A stretch of DNA of 5,230 nt, taken from contig JAPUEV010000382.1 in NCBI GenBank assembly GCA_027492415.1, positions 1 through 5,230 on the forward strand, written 5' to 3'. The number at the start of each line of letters is the position of its first letter. Position 1 is the stretch's first letter. Source of the stretch: Ignavibacteria bacterium (GTDB taxonomy: Bacteria; Bacteroidota; Ignavibacteria; Tepidaquicellales; OLB5). The notes beneath the pieces were generated by a model, which was given only the letters and a program-made list of their open reading frames with translations, was not told the origin of the DNA and did no database searches. A program made the position numbers and the translations under genes. Positions 1-5,230 of the stretch are shown piece by piece.

Positions 1-647
1 TAACCACAGGCAATGTAAGCACATACGGCGTATGGTTCACAAGCGCAACAAACGGTATATGCGTAGGAACGATAGTACAGACCACAACAAATGGCGGAAC
101 AACATGGGTAAACGGCGGAACAGTAGCCGGAACCGGTAATATGACCTCCATTGGCGGAAGCGGAAACAACTGGTGGCTGACACGCGGCAATAACACATAC
201 GGCTCCACAGATTTCGGCGCAACATGGACAGGCGCAGGATTCACAGGAACCCAGGCATTATGGGCAACAAGCATTACAAGCGGTCCTTCATGCTTAACAG
301 GATGGTCAGTTGGCGCAGCAGGTACATTATTAAAGCTTAACGGCGCACCTGTAGGAGTTCAGGATCCAACCAGCCAGATTCCAAATTCATATAAACTGGA
401 ACAGAATTATCCTAATCCGTTCAACCCGGTAACAAATATTACATTCGCATTACCTGTTGCAGGAAATGTTGAATTGAAGATATTTGATATTACAGGTAAG
501 GAAGTATCAACACTGGTAAATTCATTTACCACAGCAGGAACTCATGTAGTTCCGTTTAACGCTTCATCACTTGCCAGCGGTGTTTATATTTACAAAATTA
601 CCGCCGGTTCATTTACAGAAAGCAAAAAAATGGTCTTAATAAAATAA
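1..647 (+). CDS. Partial secreted YCF48/BNR-like beta-propeller protein with T9SS sorting domain (3' end)
   Basis: The reading frame is open from the left edge (first whole codon at base 3) to the TAA at 645-647, so this is the C-terminal 214 residues of a longer protein whose start is outside the window; the ATG at 141 is internal. The first ~128 residues are rich in Gly, Thr, Asn and Trp and read as YCF48/BNR-type propeller blades. They include a degenerate Asp-box TTNGGTTW (84-107), a perfect one STDFGATW (204-227), and a last-blade motif GWSVGAAGTLLKLNG near 300-345. The final 86 residues (387-644) are a type IX secretion C-terminal domain. In this family such propellers are secreted or surface-exposed and often serve binding or adhesion; the ligand here cannot be told, and no enzymatic residues are visible. 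The propeller-coding part is clearly GC-richer than the sorting domain. Transcription probably ends at the hairpin at 672-697. The fold and secretion call are fairly firm; the biological role is unknown. Confidence 0.85.
   Translation, partial: TTGNVSTYGVWFTSATNGICVGTIVQTTTNGGTTWVNGGTVAGTGNMTSIGGSGNNWWLTRGNNTYGSTDFGATWTGAGFTGTQALWATSITSGPSCLTGWSVGAAGTLLKLNGAPVGVQDPTSQIPNSYKLEQNYPNPFNPVTNITFALPVAGNVELKIFDITGKEVSTLVNSFTTAGTHVVPFNASSLASGVYIYKITAGSFTESKKMVLIK
84..227 (+). repeat. Asp-box (BNR/YCF48) propeller motifs, two copies
   Basis: Two Asp-box-like motifs lie 120 bases apart in the same frame: TTNGGTTW at 84-107 and STDFGATW at 204-227. The second matches the S/T-x-D-x-G-x-T-W pattern exactly; the first has Asn in place of Asp. 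In known propellers this motif sits at a beta-hairpin turn, once per blade, so the 40-residue spacing fits successive blades. More copies are expected upstream of the window. Confidence 0.7.
387..644 (+). other. T9SS type A C-terminal sorting domain of the propeller protein
   Basis: This 86-residue module starts SYKLEQNYPNPFNP and ends TESKKMVLIK, with a central FDITGKEV and a SGVYIYKI strand. These are landmarks of the Por secretion system C-terminal domain that directs proteins through the outer membrane via the type IX system. Aligned without gaps to the last 86 residues of the next gene, I count 35 identities (about 41%), concentrated at the two ends. Confidence 0.88.
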
Positions 648-671
648 TATTTATATTAAGGTACCAATCTT

Positions 672-697
672 AAACCCCGCAATCTGCGGGGTTTTTT
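672..697 (+). terminator. Rho-independent terminator after the propeller gene
   Basis: A perfect 9-bp stem, AAACCCCGC pairing with GCGGGGTTT, encloses the 5-base loop AATCT, and a run of six T residues overlaps the 3' arm (692-697). It starts 25 bases past the stop codon. The opposite strand lacks a U-tract after the stem, so it should work only for rightward transcription. It separates the propeller gene from the SGNH gene. Confidence 0.93.
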
Positions 698-737
698 ATT
701 TATATATTTTTATGATTTATTTATGAACAGTTATAGT

Positions 738-745
738 TATTTTTG
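738..745 (+). promoter_or_regulatory. Possible Bacteroidota-type -7 element (TAnnTTTG) before the SGNH gene
   Basis: TATTTTTG matches the TAnnTTTG -7 consensus known for Bacteroidetes primary sigma factors. It ends 4 bases before the ATG at 750, which would imply a nearly leaderless transcript. No convincing TTTG/TTG -33 element lies about 20 bases upstream, and the surrounding DNA is so AT-rich that a chance match is likely. The SGNH gene does need its own promoter somewhere in 698-749 if the terminator upstream is efficient. Confidence 0.2.
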
Positions 746-749
746 AATA

Positions 750-1778
750 ATGCGGAAAATTATAATTATACTTATCATCAGCTTTCTTTCAGCTGATGTT
801 TTTTGTGATACTACCAAAGTATTATTTGTGGGGAACAGCTATACTTACGTTAACGATCTGCCTGTGCTTTTCAGGCAGCTATCAGCAGCAGCAGGGAAAA
901 ATGTTTCAACAGATATGAGCGCTCCCGGGGGATATACACTGGAGCAGCATTTTTATATGCAGGCTACAATTGATAAGATAAATTCAGCAGATTGGGATTA
1001 TGTAATTCTGCAGGAGCAAAGCCAGTATCCTGTAATTGACTATTACAGGCAGAACAGCACATACCCGTTTGCAGAAAAACTGGATAGCGTTATAAGAGCA
1101 AATAATTCATCAACTATGCTTTATATGACATGGGGCAGGAAAAACGGCGGACAGCAGTGTATAGGCAATTACTGCAGTCCTTTATTTACCGATTACTTTC
1201 ATATGCAGGATTCACTGAGCGCTTCATATTCTCATTTATCACAAATACTGAACTGCCGCTTATGCCCGGTGGGACTGGCATGGAAACAGGCCAGAATACA
1301 AAATCCGGATGCGGACCTTTGGGATGCTGACCTTTCTCATCCAACAATTAAAGGGAGCTACCTTGCAGCATGTTTGTTTTATGCTTCAATATTTGACAAG
1401 AGTCCTGAAGGTATAAATTATTATGCAGGTATTGATTCAGCCGAGGCAAAGGAATACCAGCAGATAGCAGGCTCATTTATAACGGGAGTTATACAAACAG
1501 GCACAACTATTCCCGATAATTATTATTTAGGTCAAAATTACCCTAACCCGTTCAACACAAATACAGTTATAAATTTCAGTATCCCTGAAGCGGGAAAAGT
1601 TACTTTTGAATTATATGATGTTACAGGACGCTGTGTAAATAGTATCATTCATACTGAAATGAAAGCAGGGGCATACAAAATTGATCTTGATATGAAAGAT
1701 CATTCAAGCGGTATATATTATTATACGCTTTCGGTGAATAATTATATTGAATCGAAAAAAATGGTCCTGGTGAAATAA
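750..1778 (+). CDS. Secreted SGNH/GDSL-hydrolase-like protein with T9SS sorting domain
   Basis: This is a complete 342-residue protein. The start is well fixed: an in-frame TGA at 744-746 rules out anything further upstream, and the ATG at 750 opens a classic signal peptide (MRK, then a hydrophobic stretch to about residue 13; likely cleavage after A15 or C19). No good Shine-Dalgarno sequence is visible. Residues ~22-222 read as an SGNH-fold hydrolase: block I is LFVGNSYT with candidate nucleophile S30, block II is the glycine in SAPGGYT (G60/G61), the block III position carries LQEQSQ (87-92) rather than the usual GxND, and block V is DLSHP with candidate Asp194/His197. Family members are esterases, lipases or carbohydrate acetylesterases; the substrate here is unknown. 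Cysteines at 137/142 and 169/172 may form disulfides, as expected for an exported protein. After a linker, residues 257-342 form the sorting domain. The fold call is fairly confident, catalytic activity less so. Confidence 0.88.
   Translation: MRKIIIILIISFLSADVFCDTTKVLFVGNSYTYVNDLPVLFRQLSAAAGKNVSTDMSAPGGYTLEQHFYMQATIDKINSADWDYVILQEQSQYPVIDYYRQNSTYPFAEKLDSVIRANNSSTMLYMTWGRKNGGQQCIGNYCSPLFTDYFHMQDSLSASYSHLSQILNCRLCPVGLAWKQARIQNPDADLWDADLSHPTIKGSYLAACLFYASIFDKSPEGINYYAGIDSAEAKEYQQIAGSFITGVIQTGTTIPDNYYLGQNYPNPFNTNTVINFSIPEAGKVTFELYDVTGRCVNSIIHTEMKAGAYKIDLDMKDHSSGIYYYTLSVNNYIESKKMVLVK
1518..1775 (+). other. T9SS type A C-terminal sorting domain of the SGNH protein
   Basis: Residues 257-342 begin NYYLGQNYPNPFNT and end IESKKMVLVK, with YDVTGRCV in the middle and SGIYYYTL near the end. 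The length is exactly that of the sorting domain in the upstream gene and it aligns without gaps. It marks the protein as type IX secretion cargo, released or anchored at the cell surface after cleavage of this domain in well-studied members of the system. Confidence 0.88.
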
Positions 1779-1783
1779 TTATT

Positions 1784-4700
1784 TTATACTTTAAAGCTGA
1801 CTTCAGTAAATGTGCCTTTTCCGGAAACAATTTTAAGCTCACCTTCCAGCTGTTCAGTGAGCATTTTAACCAGCTTTAAGCCCAGGCTTTTGCCTGCTTC
1901 TATATCATAACCTGCCGGCATTCCAACACCATGATCACGGACGTGTAACACAGCTTTTCCTTTATCAATGCTGAATCCTGCTTCAATAACTCCTTCTTTA
2001 TCTCCCGGATATGAATATTTAAGAGAATTTGTTATAAGCTCATTGAATATTAAGCCTATAAGAACTGACCTTTTCAGATCGATATATGAATTTTCTACAA
2101 TTTTAGTATTAATTTTTATTTTTCCGCTAATCTTATAAGCACTATCAAGTGATCTAATAAGATTTTTAAGGTAATCTGATAATTCTATTCTTGTCAGCTC
2201 GTTGGAGCTGTACAGCTGTTCGTAAATAGTAGAAAGTGAATTAATTCTGGTTATAGAATTCTGGAAAATGTTCTTTGAATTTTCATCCTCAAGGTTAGCC
2301 ATCTCCAGGTGCAGGAGGCTTGAGATCACAGAAAGGTTATTTTTAACCCTGTGCTGAAGCTCTTTTAAGAGTATATCTTTTTCATTAAGAGAACTTAATA
2401 AACGAAGCTCGCTTTCTTTTTTATCAGATATATCAATTAAGGTTCCAAGAATGTACTTTTCAGATTCAAGCTCAATTATTTCAAATGAAAGCAGTACATT
2501 CACCTTTTTGCCGGATTTCATTGTAAATTCAACTTCTGTGTTTCTTATATTACCATTCATTGAAAGTTCATTAAAAATACTCTCTCTTTTATCATTGTCA
2601 TACAAAGCAAGATCTTTGGAGGTTTTACCGAGGATCTCCTCCCTTTCGTACCCGATCATATTCCTGAAAGTCTCGTTTATCTCTGTAAATTTACGTGTTT
2701 CATATTTACTGATTCCAATGCCTATAGGACTTAAATGGAATATCTTTGAAAATTTCTCTTCACTTTCCTTTATTTTCTTTTCTGCTGCTTTTCTCGCTGT
2801 AATATCAACAACAATGCCCAGGATGAACATTTCACCATTTAGCTCAATAATTTCAAGAGAAAATATTACATTTGCTATAGAGCCATCTTTACGCGGGAAT
2901 GAATGCTCTTCCCCGGATAATCTGCCCACTTTTTTAAGTATTGACATGAACTTTTCTCTTGTATTCTCATCATACACTTTCAGCTCAATAGTAGAGTGCC
3001 CGATAACTTCATCCCTTGTGTAGCCTCCAATTTTCAGCAGAGCTTCATTGACATCAACATACACACCATCTGATATTCTGCTGATACTGATTCCAACAGG
3101 GCTGTTATGAAATATCTTTGAAAATCTTTCTTCACTTTCTTTTATCTTCTTCTGGGCGGTGTTTCTTTGTGTAATATCACGGCAAACACAGAATATCAAT
3201 TTTTTCCCGTTTACTACTGCTCCATTTGAGCTTATTTCAACATCATACACAGAGCCGTCTTTCCGCTTGTGTTTTGATTCAAATTGAGCGCCATTATCAT
3301 CAATGTTCCCGAGTACATCTATTATTTTTTCTTTACATATAAAAGTATCCCAATCCCAAACATACATCTTATTCAATTCATTAATATCATAGCCAAGCAT
3401 TTGTGAAAATTTTTTATTTGACTCAAATACTTTTCCGTTATCATCAAGAACAACAATACCGTCACTTGATTCATCAATAAGTATCTTCCTGCGAACAGCT
3501 TCTTCAGTAAGCTTTTGTTCAGCAATAACTTTATTTGTGATATCACGTGCCACAATAATTAAACCTTTGGAATTATTATCACTATCAAAATAACTGCATG
3601 CAGTTATTTCACCAAGGAACTCTGTTCCGTCTTTTTTAATAAGAACATACGTGTCAGTTTTTGTAGTATTATTTTTTAATAAATTTCCAAAGTGTTCCAT
3701 AGCTTTCAGCCTGGAATCATCAGAAGCCCAGCTAAAAATACTGCGTCCATAAAGGTCTTCATCAGGCAAGTAGCCGAATAACTCCAAAGCTTTATCAGAG
3801 GCAAATATGAGTTTTCCGTCTATATCAGTTACAGTAACAGAATCAGGTGATGCCTTTATAAGTGAGTGGTATAATTCAGTACTATCAGCCAGAGCGCTTT
3901 CCACAGAAGATTTTTGTAAAGCGCTTCCCAGTAAATTAGAAGCGGTTTTTAAAGCCGTAACTTCATGTTCGTTCCATTCACGTTCATTTTTACAGTCATC
4001 AAAACCAATGAGACCCCACCAGTTATTACCTGCAAAAATAGGTATAAACATATATGTTTTTAGGTTTTGGACCTCCATTAGGTATTTTTCATATTCATCA
4101 TCACACATTGAAGCTTTTGCAGTTAAGAAACCTTCAGAGAGCATATTATCAATTTTTGTGCTGTAAGATGTGTTTTTGGGAATTCTGAAAGCATCAACAT
4201 CAAGAACTTCAGCTGAGCTTATGATATTTTCAGCGCACCATTCGTAAATTTGCTTAACAACAATTTCATTGTCATTTTCCGCGGTTTTTTTAAAGATATA
4301 TGACCTGCTGATATCAAAGGCTTTTCCCAATCCGGATAACATATAGTTTATATTATCATCATTTATTCCTTCCCTGAAAATTTTCTCAGCAAACAAAGAT
4401 ATTTCAGTGAATATTTTTTCGCGTCTTATCAGCTCAGCTTGAGCTTTTTTTGCCTCTGTAATATCCCTTATTATCGAAAGCACTTCATTTTCAGAAACAG
4501 GCACTATCCTGTCTTCAAACAATCTATACTCGTTTTTAATTACAAGCCCGTATTCAAATGTCTCCTGCCGTTTATTCTTAATTGCGCTTTCTATTTTTAT
4601 TTCAGCAACCTCAGCAATATAACCCGGAAGAATATCTTTAATTTTTTTGCCTAAAAACTCCTTTGAAGAAACATACAGATCTTCTTCATTTTTACAGAAA

Positions 4701-5230
4701 TAATCTACAAAAAACCCATTATTATCAATTATAAAAAGCAGGTCAGGCACTGAATTAATAATTGCGCTTATTCTTTCATCGCTTCTTTTTAATGCCTTTT
4801 CAAACGTTACTTTCTCGCTAATATCCCTGAAGCTCCATACCCTGCCAACAGTATCATTATTGATCTTCTGCGGTATGGAGTGTCGTTCCATTATCCTGCC
4901 ATTAATGAGTTTTATAGTATCAAAGCTTTCCTGTTCAGGATGGCTGTAAAGAAGTTTTATTTTATTTAAGAAATCATCACGCTCGTAAATTTGCTTCGCA
5001 ACATGATTTAATACTTTATCGTCATCTCCATCAGATAATAAATTATCAGGCACTTTCCACATTTCAGTAAAATGCCTGTTATAATTTTTTACTTTTCCGT
5101 CAAGCCCAACTGCCAGAATTCCGTCAGCTGTAGATTCAAGTGTTGCCTGTAACAGTGATATTGAATGCAGGTTACCTTCTTCAGCATTTTTTCTTTCAGT
5201 TATATCTATTGTAACTCCAATTATCTTAAC
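1784..5230 (-). CDS. Multi-PAS/GAF sensor histidine kinase, HisKA_2 type (5' end outside window)
   Basis: The frame runs leftward from the right edge to the TAA at 1784-1786 with no stop, giving 1148 visible residues. The ATG at 5060-5062 is not the start: codons upstream read ESTADGILAVGLDGKVKNYN, the front of the PAS domain that this Met lies in, and before that comes VKIIGVTIDITERK, the tail of yet another PAS. Visible order: PAS (about 5155-4808), PAS (4786-4448), GAF (4423-3911), four PAS (3886-3527, 3505-3161, 3136-2792, 2764-2420), HisKA_2 (2386-2153), HATPase_c (2065-1790). Each PAS ends in the usual (R/V/I)DI(T/S) hinge. The phosphoacceptor is the His of LQHRVKNNLSVISSLL (codon 2351-2353). 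The ATP site shows an N box NELITNSLKY and a G1 box DHGVGMP. No membrane segment or receiver domain is visible, so the seen part is cytoplasmic and should pass phosphate to a separate response regulator. Signals sensed are unknown. Confidence 0.93.
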   Translation of the reverse strand, partial: VKIIGVTIDITERKNAEEGNLHSISLLQATLESTADGILAVGLDGKVKNYNRHFTEMWKVPDNLLSDGDDDKVLNHVAKQIYERDDFLNKIKLLYSHPEQESFDTIKLINGRIMERHSIPQKINNDTVGRVWSFRDISEKVTFEKALKRSDERISAIINSVPDLLFIIDNNGFFVDYFCKNEEDLYVSSKEFLGKKIKDILPGYIAEVAEIKIESAIKNKRQETFEYGLVIKNEYRLFEDRIVPVSENEVLSIIRDITEAKKAQAELIRREKIFTEISLFAEKIFREGINDDNINYMLSGLGKAFDISRSYIFKKTAENDNEIVVKQIYEWCAENIISSAEVLDVDAFRIPKNTSYSTKIDNMLSEGFLTAKASMCDDEYEKYLMEVQNLKTYMFIPIFAGNNWWGLIGFDDCKNEREWNEHEVTALKTASNLLGSALQKSSVESALADSTELYHSLIKASPDSVTVTDIDGKLIFASDKALELFGYLPDEDLYGRSIFSWASDDSRLKAMEHFGNLLKNNTTKTDTYVLIKKDGTEFLGEITACSYFDSDNNSKGLIIVARDITNKVIAEQKLTEEAVRRKILIDESSDGIVVLDDNGKVFESNKKFSQMLGYDINELNKMYVWDWDTFICKEKIIDVLGNIDDNGAQFESKHKRKDGSVYDVEISSNGAVVNGKKLIFCVCRDITQRNTAQKKIKESEERFSKIFHNSPVGISISRISDGVYVDVNEALLKIGGYTRDEVIGHSTIELKVYDENTREKFMSILKKVGRLSGEEHSFPRKDGSIANVIFSLEIIELNGEMFILGIVVDITARKAAEKKIKESEEKFSKIFHLSPIGIGISKYETRKFTEINETFRNMIGYEREEILGKTSKDLALYDNDKRESIFNELSMNGNIRNTEVEFTMKSGKKVNVLLSFEIIELESEKYILGTLIDISDKKESELRLLSSLNEKDILLKELQHRVKNNLSVISSLLHLEMANLEDENSKNIFQNSITRINSLSTIYEQLYSSNELTRIELSDYLKNLIRSLDSAYKISGKIKINTKIVENSYIDLKRSVLIGLIFNELITNSLKYSYPGDKEGVIEAGFSIDKGKAVLHVRDHGVGMPAGYDIEAGKSLGLKLVKMLTEQLEGELKIVSGKGTFTEVSFKV
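1790..2386 (-). other. Kinase catalytic core: HisKA_2 dimerisation/phosphoacceptor plus HATPase_c
   Basis: The core begins at KDILLKELQHRVKNNLSVIS. The H-R-V-K-N-N-L pattern is the signature of the HisKA_2 family rather than the classical HisKA (H-E-L/I-R) type. The conserved N-box Asn (codon 2027-2029), the G1-box Asp (codon 1934-1936) and its glycines, and a G2-like KSLGLKLVK are all intact, so an active kinase is expected. The protein ends right after this domain (EVSFKV), the normal end point for the family. Confidence 0.93.
2399..3142 (-). repeat. Tandem duplication of a 124-residue PAS unit inside the kinase
   Basis: The two last PAS domains form a head-to-tail repeat with a period of exactly 372 bases: unit 1 is 2771-3142 and unit 2 is 2399-2770. 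Without gaps I count about 50 identities in 120 positions. Strongest blocks are KESEE(R/K)FSKIFH at the start and NV--S-EIIEL...ILG near the end. At the DNA level aatatctttgaaaat recurs at 2739 and 3111 inside a 43-base stretch that differs at only about five positions. This suggests an internal duplication followed by divergence in the middle of the domain. Confidence 0.8.
3911..4423 (-). other. GAF sensory domain between PAS domains
   Basis: About 171 residues between the second and third full PAS domains lack PAS features and read as a GAF domain: EKIFTEISLFAEKIF, then SRSYIFKK and QIYEWCAENI, then MFIPIFAGNNWWGLIGFDDC (last ten residues at 3992-4021) followed by EREWNEHEVTALKTASNLLG. The WWGLIGFDDC-x-x-x-R-x-W pattern is common in GAF domains of bacterial multi-PAS kinases. 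I see no evidence for a particular bound ligand or chromophore. Confidence 0.85.

Noticed and set aside
37..225. A 62-residue open frame on the - strand rich in Arg, Phe and Leu
   Set aside because: It is the complement of the Gly/Thr/Asn-rich propeller repeats and its composition is an artefact of that.
750..806. Lipoprotein signal ending at Cys19 of the SGNH protein
   Set aside because: The residues before Cys19 are D-V-F, which does not fit a lipobox (L-A/S-G/A-C); an ordinary signal peptidase I site fits better with a type IX cargo protein.
1130..1330. A 66-residue + strand frame inside the SGNH gene
   Set aside because: An overlapping frame within a gene that has clear signal peptide, SGNH motifs and sorting domain; no independent support.
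624..1761. A7 homopolymers at 624-630 and 1755-1761, possible slippage sites
   Set aside because: Both are explained by the conserved Ser-Lys-Lys-Met codons at the end of the sorting domain; slippage would change only the last few residues and nothing suggests it is used.
1773..1784. Perfect 12-bp palindrome AAATAATTATTT spanning the two convergent stop codons
   Set aside because: It is A/T-only, has no loop and no T-run in a useful position, and arises readily from two facing TAA stops in AT-rich DNA; not a credible terminator or operator.
2451..3023. A 190-residue open frame on the + strand, antisense to the kinase
   Set aside because: It lies wholly over the duplicated PAS units, is dominated by Ser/Leu/Phe/Ile as expected from the complement of PAS coding sequence, and shows no recognisable domain; the kinase frame is fully intact there.
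3807..4166. A 119-residue open frame on the + strand over the GAF/PAS part of the kinase
   Set aside because: Antisense shadow of an intact, recognisable coding sequence with no domain features of its own.

Overview
The window looks like part of a chromosome from the Bacteroidota/Chlorobi group, most likely an Ignavibacteria-like lineage. Two neighbouring proteins end in the same 86-residue module, which begins QNYPNPFN and ends ESKKMVL(I/V)K. This is the type IX secretion system (T9SS) C-terminal sorting domain in the style common in Ignavibacteria and relatives. The DNA is mostly AT-rich, all three stop codons are TAA, and the one visible start has no clear Shine-Dalgarno sequence, which fits that group. 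The taxonomic call is an inference from protein style, not a database match.

Layout: (1) Bases 1-647, + strand, hold the 3' end of a gene for a secreted protein. The visible part is several YCF48/BNR-like beta-propeller blades with Asp-box motifs, followed by the sorting domain. A strong intrinsic terminator (672-697) ends this unit. (2) Bases 750-1778, + strand, hold a complete gene for a 342-residue exported SGNH/GDSL-hydrolase-like protein with a signal peptide and its own sorting domain. (3) Bases 1784-5230, - strand, converge on gene 2 with only 5 bp between the stop codons. They encode the C-terminal 1148 residues of a very large multi-PAS sensor histidine kinase. The order visible is the tail of one PAS domain, then PAS-PAS-GAF-PAS-PAS-PAS-PAS-HisKA_2-HATPase_c. 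The frame stays open to the right edge, so the true start lies outside the window.

Genes 1 and 2 are probably independent cargo of the same secretion route. The terminator between them argues against one simple operon. The kinase is on the opposite strand and nothing visible ties it to the secreted proteins. No cognate response regulator, RNA gene, mobile element, CRISPR array or secretion-machinery gene is present. There is no gene-free stretch longer than about 100 bases.

I see no clearly new biological system. The points most worth a second look are the tandem PAS duplication in the kinase, the truncated kinase start, the abrupt base-composition change at the propeller/sorting-domain junction of gene 1, and the atypical SGNH protein.
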